In this document: in pieces, positions 39,301 to 48,100 of the stretch
Position numbering within the stretch: position 1 is the stretch's first letter
Layout: each line of letters starts with the position of its first letter
NCBI GenBank assembly: GCA_932294295.1
Contig: OW028584.1
Coordinates: 11,788,407 to 11,852,406 of the forward strand
Direction of reading: 5' to 3'
Length of the DNA: 64,000 nt
Source: Alitta virens
Taxonomy: Eukaryota; Annelida; Polychaeta; Phyllodocida; Nereididae
Program-made: the position numbers and the translations under genes
Notes under the pieces: model-generated
Database searches by the model: none
Seen by the model: the letters and a program-made list of their open reading frames with translations, nothing else
Told to the model about the DNA's origin: nothing

Positions 39301-39533
39301 GCCTCCTGTAGCCCTTGTCCTTAAATCGTTACAATATATAGCTTTATTTTTTTCTTTCAGGGCGGAGAAAGTGCATTGGAGAACCTCTGACAAAATGTCA
39401 GGTTTTCTATTATGTCGCCGGATTGGTTCAAAACTTTCAGCTGAGCTTTGTGGAGAAACCAGACTCAACATTAACAGACAACATGTTCCGGGCTCCACCC
39501 AAACACAAAATGAAGTTTACACCAAGATATTGA
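27310..39533 (+). CDS. Cytochrome P450, CYP2-clan-like, nine exons, 516 aa
   Basis: Exons: 27310-27473, 29651-29785, 31137-31246, 32689-33131, 33774-33918, 36295-36404, 37418-37545, 38534-38676, 39361-39533. All have GT-AG borders and phases join without a break into 516 aa. The start is chosen for its AACCATGG context; an upstream in-frame ATG at 27166 adds residues atypical of P450s. Membrane anchor at about 36-51, PPGP hinge at 58-61, I-helix DAIDTT at 327-332, ExxR at 383-386 (E-S-L-R), PERF at 438-441, heme loop FGTGRRKCIGEP from 457 with ligand Cys464. All invariant residues are present, so it should be an active ER-bound monooxygenase using P450 reductase; the substrate is unknown. Odd: the I-helix A-G before x-D-T is replaced by D-A. 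Introns are long and repeat-filled. Clan placement rests on the heme loop and length and is moderate. Confidence 0.93.
28638..28850 (-). repeat. SINE-1 copy with intact target site duplication
   Basis: The SINE body and tRNA-like head (about 28650-28838, reverse) are flanked by a perfect 12-bp direct repeat AATTAAATTCAG at 28638-28649 and 28839-28850. This is the hallmark of LINE-mediated insertion. It lies in P450 intron 1 and is the cleanest copy for defining the family's ends. Confidence 0.92.
29877..30216 (+). repeat. Dispersed repeat A, copy 1
   Basis: About 340 bp beginning GATTTTCACGGAAGGTTCTC and including CCACCAGGTGGC, ATTGGCTG, an AGTGCATTTTAATGTAT stretch and a terminal AATTCAGGACTGCTCAGTGA. 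Two more copies lie in later introns of the same P450 gene (36531-36845 and 38962-39277). A short frame starting MSYKRRRKTYVLLNSGLLSE is shared by copies 1 and 2 but broken in copy 3, so it is not taken as a gene. P450 intron 2. Confidence 0.8.
31258..31440 (+). repeat. SINE-2 fragment
   Basis: The body of a second SINE-like family: CATCCCAGCTGGATGATGATCGCATGA, then GCAAGTAAAAGACCCCACCCATGAGGTAAATGTG. It matches, in reverse, 45700-45840 and partly 44170-44230. The tRNA-like head is not visible. It starts about 12 bp after P450 exon 3. Confidence 0.6.
31698..32420 (-). pseudogene. CR1-like LINE C-terminal relic, split by a MITE
   Basis: The minus strand reads as the end of a CR1-type LINE protein in pieces: MGLIRRTFIHLDKEVFIPLY then S-L-V-R-H-H-L-E-Y-A-Q-S (32420 down to about 32325), a R-G-D-I-I-E-L-F-K-type helix (about 32130-32095), and a terminal segment with VVKTQSLYAFKNALD (about 31940-31900). 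A palindromic MITE at 32134-32266 interrupts it. Frameshifts separate the pieces. It lies in P450 intron 3 on the opposite strand. Confidence 0.7.
32134..32266. repeat. Palindromic MITE, family M1, copy 1
   Basis: 133 bp running ACATGGCCAAATGTGCCACG ... CGTGGCACATTTGGCCATGT, with arms complementary over nearly the whole length so the single strand can fold into one long hairpin. Three other copies are in this window (34087, 46549, 47296). No transposase is encoded. This copy sits inside the LINE relic. Confidence 0.85.
32500..32600 (-). repeat. SINE-2 fragment
   Basis: Short reverse copy of the SINE-2 body: ACCCCATGGGTAGGGTCTTT then TACTTACCTCAGCATAG, as in 44178-44220 and 45738-45775. P450 intron 3, just before exon 4. 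Confidence 0.55.
33216..33360 (-). repeat. SINE-1 copy, truncated at a poly-C run
   Basis: Reverse SINE-1 body (TTACGTCCTATATTTC then TTGGGCTAATTAGG) with the head cut where the sequence turns into a run of about 13 C (near 33349-33361). P450 intron 4. Confidence 0.75.
34087..34227. repeat. Palindromic MITE, family M1, copy 2
   Basis: 141 bp with the same ends (ACATGGCCAAATGTGCCATG and its inverted partner, which ends GGCACAATTGGCCATAT) and central GAGGCAAAAACCATG. P450 intron 5. Confidence 0.85.
34505..34540. repeat. Poly-G tract
   Basis: An uninterrupted run of about 17 G near 34519-34535. Length is prone to sequencing and assembly error. Confidence 0.6.
34826..35060. repeat. AT-rich minisatellite
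   Basis: Four copies of a unit built from CACCATTATAAATTAACTTTTTTCAATA then CATTACTATAAACAATTTA, some with an added TAGGATAACTATAT block, so the period alternates between about 58 and 75 bp. P450 intron 5. Confidence 0.75.
35230..35350. repeat. Short tandem repeat (about 33-bp unit)
   Basis: Three to four diverged copies of CCTGTTCTGTATGCAAATGAACATGAA-type units. The open frames over it on the minus strand (for example CIQNRTGQ-like) only reflect the periodicity. P450 intron 5. Confidence 0.65.
36531..36845 (+). repeat. Dispersed repeat A, copy 2
   Basis: Same family as 29877-30216, about 80 percent similar by eye, with CGCCAGGTGGC in place of CCACCAGGTGGC. It ends GAACAGACTCTATT, where a tRNA-like element (36838-37150) begins. 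P450 intron 6. Confidence 0.8.
36838..37150 (+). repeat. tRNA-like SINE-3 candidate
   Basis: A tRNA-like head near 36838-36898 (GGCGGGTGGAAAGGCATTGG ... GGGTTCAAACCCAACC, a near-perfect B box) is followed by about 250 bp of non-tRNA body. Only one copy is in this window, so the family assignment rests on the head alone. Confidence 0.5.
37779..38310. repeat. (ACT)n microsatellite split by a SINE
   Basis: Imperfect (ACT)n/(TAC)n runs from about 37779 to 37905 and again from 38093 to 38310, interrupted by a SINE-1 copy. The long homopolymer-like frames (Thr- or Ser-rich) on both strands are repeat translations. P450 intron 7. Confidence 0.9.
37907..38093 (+). repeat. SINE-1 copy inside the (ACT)n tract
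   Basis: Forward copy: head with A box CTAGCTCAGTGGTAG and B box GTTCAATTCCC, body CCTGTCCTAATTAGCCCA, tail (CCA)n merging into the ACT tract. It either inserted into a pre-existing microsatellite, or its tail expanded to make the right half. Confidence 0.88.
38962..39277 (+). repeat. Dispersed repeat A, copy 3
   Basis: Third copy of the repeat, with CCACCAGGTGGC at 38989-39000, in P450 intron 8, ending about 80 bp before the last exon. Confidence 0.8.
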
Positions 39534-39589
39534 AAGGGACTATTTATAAGTGACATTTTCCTCGACCAAGGACTGCTAGAAAGATATCA

Positions 39590-39595
39590 AATAAA
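39590..39595 (+). terminator. Polyadenylation signal of the P450 gene
   Basis: AATAAA 57 bp after the P450 stop codon, followed by T- and GT-rich sequence (TTGTGATTTGTTTTTTGC), as expected of a cleavage site downstream element. Confidence 0.75.
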
Positions 39596-40460
39596 TTTAT
39601 TATTCAATTGTGATTTGTTTTTTGCTGGCAGATTTAATAATTGTCACTCAATATGACCATGGCCAAAATCTATTGCATTCGCTTCATTGTCTTCTTAATA
39701 CTGATTACCTACCATCCAGAGCCTTGCTGGGTTCACTATCTCTCCATAAAATAAATAAACTTCACCTAGTATTTAATTTTTCATCCCATCAAAAATCCAA
39801 TATGTAAACAAACCAAGTGATGACGTCACAATACTCAACAATGGGTGATGCCATTTCCACTGTATTTCCAATGTTTTGGTCTTGGTTTCTTTCAATGTAT
39901 CACTTATTTTTTGTAATTTAATTTCTGATAGATTCATTAGCTTACACATGTTTAGTGTGCCTTGATCAAATAAGGTGATTTTCAGGACGTGTACACTATG
40001 CATGTTCTATACTCCCAATTAAATCTATGGTACCATGACATCACAATAAGTGTGATTAGTGTAACATTAATTCTCCTGGCCAGATAACAACTACATGTTA
40101 CAGTGAATCATCCAAGTATGGATAGTTTTTGACCTAACTAAATTGGTGTAAGTAAGTACTGATTATTTTTTTCACTTGGCAAATTGGTGATATCATGCTG
40201 ATTTATGTTGAATATAAGTTATTTCACAACTTTGAAATAAAACTGACAACCATGAATCATTATGCATGTAGAGATTAGCTTATATTAAGACCCCAATAAT
40301 AATCTCCAGCATTATGTCCGAATCTATCCTCTGTCCAGCAAACATGCAGAAGGATGTTTGCTTTGATAACTCAGCAACTAAAAGGGATAGAGAGACAAAT
40401 GATGGCTCATTTTGTTGCTTACCTGCTTCTATAACTGAATATCCACTGTGCACTGTGCTG

Positions 40461-40520
40461 TCACCTAACAGCCCAGCGACCTGTTTATGGACATTCTTTG
40501 CTAGTTTACCTAGTTAAACA
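40461..40520 (+). repeat. Dispersed repeat shared with 60769-60836
   Basis: GTCACCTAACAGCCCAGCGACC then TATGGACATTCTTTGCTAGT and TTACCTAGTTAAAC match 60769-60836 with about ten differences. The upstream sequences match only loosely. Confidence 0.6.
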
Positions 40521-40756
40521 AAACGATTGGTTAACCTATGTAGCTGATAGGCTAGGTATAGACTTAAAAAATCTTCTCTTAAAAATAAAAAAGAAATGGA
40601 TTAATATTTTTTGAGTTTAATAAATTTTTCTGAATTTCCTGCTTGTTAGAACATGAAATGCGTAAATCAGCACATGAACATCTAATTATTCTGTAATTTC
40701 ATTGTTAGACCTATAAGAGAAATTGATTAATTTACTTAAGATGAGTAAATGAGCAG

Positions 40757-40868
40757 ACATACGTCCTGTATTTCTGCACCTGATGGGCTAATTAGGACAG
40801 GCAGGGACCATGGCAATGAGACGACGGATGAACAGCCATCCAACTTAGGCTCGACTGGGAATCGAACT
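40757..40868 (-). repeat. SINE-1 copy, truncated
   Basis: Reverse SINE-1 body (TACGTCCTGTATTTCTGCAC) ending inside the head at GGGAATCGAAC; the A-box part is missing. Confidence 0.8.
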
Positions 40869-41479
40869 ATATAATATGAATATGCCAAAAGCGTGTACAA
40901 TAACAACAAAAAGTATTGCCTAGGCAATCTATGGCTTTTACGTGGAGTTTTGGCTTCATCTTAGCAGCTGCTTAGTCTGTATAGCGAGCCAGGCCTGCTT
41001 CATTGTGATGTCATAGTCATGTATTTATTGGGTCATGAAATCGCATGGCAGAACAACAAATTCCTGACCAATGTTAATCCTACTGTGGTTTTACAATGGT
41101 GATTTGAACTAAAGTTATAGTTGCTGAGTAATTGAAGCAATCGGGCTATCATAGCTGGGCAAGGATGCTGGAAAGACAGAGATTAGTTGTGACAGGATTC
41201 CGCCAGGGGCAGCACATGCCCACCAAGAGGTGAGCAACATCTGGTGTTTTTGTCAAATTTTGATGTGATTAGGGACACAGTGGATGAATGAAAGTTAAAT
41301 GATATCTCTTGAATTCCGTGACAAGAGGATGCCTTAGATCCATATTAATGAATTTTATTATTTCAATTTTTGATCTGCCGTCGGAGATTTTGGCTATTTA
41401 CCATTATATGCGTCTTCGTCACCTGATCTACAGCGAATGTCTGCAACATATTATTGCTCTCCGGTCTCACCTTGACTCG

Positions 41480-41610
41480 TTCTCGTCTAAGGAGACAGGT
41501 AGGGTCTGTCAATCGGAAGGTGACGTCACAATCTGTGAACCAATCACAGCACAAAACTCGCCAGACCCAACCTGAGTGTTATTCACTCAAGGAACCAGGT
41601 CTCACCCCAA
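41480..41610 (+). repeat. Dispersed repeat B (inverted partner at 46110-46262)
   Basis: GGAGACAGGTAGGGTCTGTC, TGACGTCACAATC, CCAGACCCAACCTGAGTG and TTATTCACTCA recur in reverse complement at 46110-46262. Each copy itself has inverted AGGT-GGGTCTG / CAGACCC-ACCT arms, suggesting a MITE-like element. Confidence 0.65.
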
Positions 41611-43264
41611 GATGAGCCACTGCCTCATAATTTTGATGGCATAATTTTTCATGACATCATTCAGCATAGTTGTCAGTGCTGTCATTTATGCCTCATATGT
41701 TGTTCTTCTGTTTGGTGTATTTGTAAATGAGACCACTATGTCTATACAGATAATGATTGCAGGGTAAAGTAATTGCAGAAACATGGCATGGGCTAAATTA
41801 CAGGCATCAATACTATTTTCTATGGCAACCACTTGAGATTACCATTTTTAAATCACCACATGTGTTCTTCAACATTTACAGTTATTTTCCATATGTGAAA
41901 ATATTTTACTTCCTGCAATAAAAGTAGAGCACATTAATATTGCCTTCTCATATACAAAGGCAACCAAAAAAAGAAAAGAAGGCCAATTCTGTTTCCATGG
42001 CAACTGTGATTATTGAAATCTCCTTAATTTATAAAATACATTTATTTAATAATGCTCAAAATAGGATGGCAGATATTATTAATTATTGGCAAAATTCAGG
42101 TTTTACCTTTTTGCTGATAAAATGTGTACAGATATCAATACAAGTTACCATATCAACTAATGAATCCCAGGTAACCTCATAATTTGGTTCAATTATGTAG
42201 GAAAATAGCAATTTCCAACATGTTGCTTACAAAGTAAAAACAAGGAAGTGAAAAAAGTGGTCTTGCACGTGTAAGGCATATGGGTGATTGCTGAATCCAG
42301 AAGGTGGTGTTACTGTTGTATAAATGACTAATTACTGATAGTATTCACCCCCACCCCTACGGCAAGGCCCAAAGGGCCGAAGCCCATGCGGCAGGGGGTT
42401 GGGGGCCGCTTTTGGCCCCCAGAAGCTGATGGTTTTTAGATTGCAGGAGATGCATTCTGAGTAAAGTTAATAGGGTTTCTTGTGCCAGGCAAAGCTAATT
42501 TGTTCATTTTATGGGTTTTGTGAAGGGCTTGTGTGCGCCCCCCTTAGGCTTGCGCCCTAGGCGGTTGACTAGTTTGCCTAGTGGTAGAACCGGCCCTGTA
42601 TCCACTGCACCCTCCCTTTAACTGCAAATGGCTAAATATGAAATAACTCAGTGAAGGCAAGAATTGAATATATAAATTTAAGTTTTAAATGCAATGAAAC
42701 AAATGATTTTTTTTTAAAGTTTAACCTAATAAATTTTCTATTTTATTGTATTTCATATTAATATATAAGGTGAATTTGCTCATGCATGTGAGGATGAGTC
42801 GATGGCCCATAGAAGACTGGTACACACATCATGTGAAAGCTTCTGCATTTGACAGGTCCCTCTTTGACAGGTTAGGGCTGGACATCATTTGATCCTTGAC
42901 GATTCAATATTATCGCGATAACTTTCTAACGATACATGATTTTTATCACAATAATTCTGAATGAGCTTCATATAGATGTGTGCAGAAGAGAAAAAATGAA
43001 TTGAATGTGCCTCTTTTAGCTGTGAATGAGAACTACAGCCTAACTGAGTTAAGAAACATTTAATATGATAATAGTAAATAAATCGATCTGAATCAACACA
43101 TTTCATACAATTAAATAAATACAATAAAAATGTATTGTATTTATTTATTGTAGCATAATAAACCTTGTTGACGTTTTGGTTATGTCCCGAAATGTAAACA
43201 AAGCTCCAGAAGCTAGGCTGGCGGGCGAGCAAGTGCCGGTAGGTGAAATGATGAAGGCACTGAA

Positions 43265-43318
43265 AGTTTTCATCCTCTGACAATATCCTGAAGGCTTGCT
43301 TTTGCAACCTTCTGGATA
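43265..43318. repeat. Direct repeat of 43945-44000
   Basis: TCATCCTCTGACAATATCCT then GAAGGCTTGCTTTTGCAACC and TTCTGGATAAAA is almost identical at 43945-44000 (one T shorter there). On the minus strand both read KQAFRILSEDE, so they may be two remnants of one unidentified coding repeat. Confidence 0.65.
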
Positions 43319-44149
43319 AAAACTGCTATTTTGTGCCGACCTGTTGCTTACCTTCAATTCGTGATGCTGGAAACAATTTCTGCACACAGTCATGACGATG
43401 ATTTTATAGCTCAGTTCAGCCTTTACCCTGATTTTTGAACTTCCGAGCCGAATATTTTCAAACTATTGCTCTAGGAATCTCCTGAGCCATAGACGTCTAC
43501 TCTGTGCTACTTGTAATGTTTCAGTATTAGTTTAAGACTGATTAATTACGACGAGAAGATGCTGTGTTCAACAAGTTTATTTCAGAGCATCATTTCGCGC
43601 TCTCTGACATGTGCGCGCGCATTGTGCGCACGACTAAACACACGTCGCACTCGGTGGTACAAGTTTCTGTTCAGTAGGCCTAGTTCTCAATTTTGCCACC
43701 AGGGGCACTGAGGTGGGTTGATTACAAGGCCAAGAGCCACAAAAACAGCGAAATGCCCCGAAAATAGCCCTAATTTAGCATTTTTTTGAACTACTGATCA
43801 TACTGATATCTTTCTCAAAAAACGAGCCGAATATTTTTAATCTATATATTTTAAAGTATACTGAGCCCTATGTGGCACTGTTCAGCTTCATCTCCGCTGA
43901 GCCTATTCATTTGAAAATTTTCCTGAATGTTCCACTCTCTCACATCTCATCCTCTGACAATATCCTGAAGGCTTGCTTTGCAACCTTCTGGATAAAATTG
44001 AAAGATACCGAATTGACCCACCTTTTTAACTCTACACCACCAGATTTTAGGTTCCAGGATTTATCCTTCAAAAGATAGATACAATATAGATATAGAAAGT
44101 GCAGCCCTCTAAGGCAAGTTCTTGCCACTATCGAGGGTTGATTGATGAG

Positions 44150-44305
44150 GTGAGAGAGGAGTCTACCCATGTTACACATTTACCCCATGGAAGGGATCTT
44201 TTACTTGCCTCAGCATAGTGCCCATGAAAGGTTGCCCGGGCCTCGGATTGAACTCGGTTCCTTCAGAGGAGAAGGCGAGCGTCTTACCACTAGACCACCC
44301 AGCAG
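44150..44305 (-). repeat. SINE-2 copy with tRNA-like head
   Basis: On the minus strand it reads GGGTGGTCTAGTGGTAAGAC ... GAGTTCAATCCGAGG: A and B boxes of a tRNA-like head. The body follows, TGCTGAGGCAAGTAAAAGAT then CCCATGGGGTAAATGTG. The head is not a working tRNA by eye because the arms do not close. The same body is at 45690-45870, 32500-32600 and 31258-31440. Confidence 0.72.
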
Positions 44306-44736
44306 ATGTAGAGACCAATTTCAGCCTGTATCATTTATTGGCAATGAAAATTAATTTTTGAAGCCCTTGGCTCCTGGACTATGAAGACCTCCTCAATTTA
44401 GAATCATGATAATGAAGCCCCTAGGCCTTCTGAAGCAAAAAGTGGCTCATCTTACCCCCACTCTCCCCAACAGGTCATTGGAACTACCAGCTTTCATCAC
44501 CAAGTGGCAGAACAGTTCACATAAGCCTTATGTAAAGGTCTTTAATAGCAAAAAATATAAAGTTCATTCATTTTTTTCACACACTTTTCTCCCCCAAATT
44601 TACACATGCTATCACGTTACTTGTGGGTTTTCCGTCATAGTATATGCTTAACTGCTAAGGTTGCATAAGAACATCCATAAAAGATTCTGTCTATCACACT
44701 TATGAATAATAATTATATAACTTAAAATAGAAAACA

Positions 44737-44742
44737 TTTATT
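44737..44742 (-). terminator. Possible polyadenylation signal of the LAPTM-like gene
   Basis: AATAAA on the minus strand about 380 bp after the stop codon of the four-span gene. It is the first clear minus-strand hexamer seen downstream. Confidence 0.4.
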
Positions 44743-45118
44743 AAAATCTCAAAGCACCAACTGGAAATTATCAATTAACGAATTAAGTTATATTACAAAA
44801 TCCAGCACTTCTAGTACGTACCTAACCAACATTATTGTAGGTATGTCTAACAGCCTTTTAAATTCCTACAGCTTGACATCAAATATTCTGAAGAAAAATA
44901 TCAGTAGAATAAAATATTTACCTGCAGCCAACTACTGTAATAGAACGATAAAAACTCTTTCTATTTACAATATCAAAAGTGTGGTGTAAAATACCAGCAT
45001 AATGAAAGATTTCACAGCATTGTAGTCTACGAAAGTTACTTGGGGATATCAGCATCCAAGTACAAAAAAAAAACTACCAAATTAAAAGCAGATCTATTTC
45101 TTCACAGAAAGCTTCATA

Positions 45119-48100
45119 TTAGAATCTGACATGTTCCTCGGGTTCCACTTGATCTAATCTTTCAACAGTCTCTGGATTCAGGGGCTGTGCGGGTTCTGCG
45201 GGTTCTGCTGGTTGACTCGGCTTATCCGTTCCTGTGTACACTGGTTTCCGTGTTCGGCCATATCCTTCGTCCCACTCCTTCGGTTCTCTCATGTTGTAGA
45301 AGTAGTACGATATAACGATAATGAAACAGTACGCCTGAAAGTGAGAATAAATGCATAGTACATAGGTGGTCTAGTGCTTTGGGCCTTAACCAGCTGCCAT
45401 CCGCGTTCTGGGTTCAATTCTTGGCATGAATTATCTTTAAATAAATTATGTCTAATCTGGCATTATAGTATACAACTCATAGGGGGTGTGTATGTGCAAT
45501 ATTGCATGAATACCATGTTATTATCTCTTCATTACATCTGCTTCAGCAGATATTCATACCACCTGATCAATATGAACCCAGATAGAATTCCAAATTGTGC
45601 CAACATTGGGTCAATCCGACTGTCGTTAGCCGACAACTTCAATGTCGGTGTCACAGTGCTACTGGTGACCTGCTTTCAGAGGCAGATGTAATGATGAGAT
45701 AAGGCTTGGATTCCACACCATGTCACACATTTACCCCATGGGTGGGGTCTTTTACTTGCCCCAGTATAGACACTGAGTGCAAGTCACCACAAATTTCGTC
45801 TCATGCGATCAACATCCAGCTGGGACGTAGTTATTGAAGAGTGCCCGGGCCGGGGATCGAATCCTGGACCATCAGCATAGCTGGCCAATAGGGTATTGGC
45901 GGATTCTCCTTTTAAATCATCACATTTACAATGCAAAAACATGTTTACTTAATGAATCTTCAAGTTATAAAAACTTTTTTTCACTCATCAGGATTAATAG
46001 ACCTGGACTGAGAGAACTGCAAATGTGGGAAAAAGTACCAGAGAGCACACGGCCACTGAAGCGGGTTAAGCACAATTAGGTGACGATTAATGAATAGATC
46101 ACGTCATCATGCCTCTCTGGTTCACTGAGTGAATAACACTCAGGTTGGGTCTGGTGAGTTCTGTGATCTGATTGGCTGATATCTAGCAATCACGCATTGT
46201 GACGTCACTATCCGATTGACAGACCCAACCTGTCTCCTTACTTGAGACAGGAACGAGTCAGCATCATGCAAACAATGCTTACAATGGTGACATATATATC
46301 TTTTCTGATATGAAAAAGTTCCAATAAAAGCTATATATAATGTTATGTGCTTTGGTGCCAGTGAGCTCTGGTGCTACTTATGCTTCCTATTACTGAGCAA
46401 AAATATACTTACAAAGAATAACATGACTACAACTTCCAATGAACTGACTATTATTGCATTGATGGCTGCTTTGCTGGTTTTGTTTTCAGCTTCTGTAAGT
46501 AAATAAATAAATAAATTGTTGAAATAAATTTTTTAAAGCAAAATTAATACATGGCCAAATGTGCCACGTGCATTTCCCATGAGAAGGATAAATGCACGGA
46601 AAATGCATGGTTTGTAGCTAATTATAATGAGGCAAAAACCATGCGTTTTCCATGCGTTTATCCTTCTCATAGACAACGCACGTGGCATAATTGGCCATGT
46701 ACTTTCAGCATTTCACCTGCTAAAAAAGTCAAACAGCACAAATAACTCACCCGATATTTGGACGATGGCTACAATGAGAACGATGACATCTATCACACCC
46801 ATGACAGTGGTCATTATCAGCCATGGAATTAACAGTCTTCTTTTTCCCTTGAAATACAGATCATGAGAGACATCAGATAATTTGAGATAAAGATAATACA
46901 AAAATATTAGGTGTACCGCACAATAGTATAATATTATGTTTTATAAATAATGGATGGTGAGGAGACAAAGATGCAGTTTTGTTTTACTGCCCAAAGCTGG
47001 GAATAATGCCCAAAATTCCTGAGATCAGCAAAACTGCATAATATATCATATTAATCGTATAAAACATTTCTCATATAAACCCGAAAAATAGAAGTCAAAT
47101 TTGCATCATGTTTGACATCACAATTCCAAGAAGCACCTCATCACAATTCTAAGAAGCATCGGAAGGGATGCTGTGCATGTATATTGTTCATACATGTAAG
47201 TATTACATTACTCACAAACAGTTAGGGATACTAATTTTATTTAAGGGCAGAATTTCTGAAAATTAAAAAGAACAAAAAGCAATAGTTATAGGCCTACATG
47301 ACCAACTGTGCCACATGCGTTATCCATGAGAAGGATAAATGCATGGAAAACGAATGGTTTTTAGCTCATCACAATGAGGCAAAAACCACTTGTAAAACGC
47401 ACATGGCACAATTGGCCATGTACTATATATCAGGAAAGTAGTGCATTTAATTATTATTTACATAAGAATCATTATCTCAATGTCCCAAAGCATCATTCAA
47501 AAATCATTGCATTACACAATTTGAAAGGTGGGGCACTCGAAACTTTTGTTTAAATTTGCATAAATAAATTTTTTGGAAAAACTGTTGCTTTTGCACACTA
47601 TCACTACACTAGTTTCAACATATAGTATACATATAACTTTTTTTTACTTTTTAATTCGCATAAAATCAAATCCCTGTGAGATTTATATATGTTATATTTG
47701 TTTTTATTTGATACTTACAAAACATAATGCAACAGCCATAATGAGAGCAGAAATTGCCCACAGGCTGATCAATGCCACAACTATGCATGGTAGTATTATC
47801 TTTTCTGAAATGAAAAACAAATAGTTAATACTGATATCATTTAAATTTTGTCAGTGGCAGAATGACGTGTGACATTCTGCATGTACTTGCAATGTTTATA
47901 GTGACCAAAAATATCTGCACCCACGCAATATGATGGCCATTACAATACTATATTTGACAACTTGTTCATACGACCCCTCATATCCTGGAGAGTTAACACG
48001 CTAAAAAATTATAAAATACTCTGAGTAAAAAAAATTAAAAAAGTTCCCCATACGTAAAATCTGTTTTTAAGTAAAAAAAGGTTTGCATAAACTTAATGCG

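Larger units (their letters stand above)
39600..44736. other. Repeat-rich intergenic region
   Basis: No supported gene. It contains a truncated SINE-1 (40757-40868), a dispersed repeat shared with 60769-60836 (40461-40520), one member of an inverted dispersed pair (41480-41610), a low-copy direct repeat (43265-43318 and 43945-44000) and a SINE-2 copy (44150-44305). The 140-codon minus frame at 42885-43307 is not recognised. Confidence 0.5.

Noticed and set aside
42885..43307. 140-codon minus frame
   Set aside because: No domain recognised and its only repeated part (KQAFRILSEDE) also occurs in a non-open context; possibly a transposon remnant but not supportable as a gene.
44240..44305. A tRNA gene on the minus strand
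   Set aside because: Continues into the SINE-2 body shared with other loci; the stem arms are imperfect.
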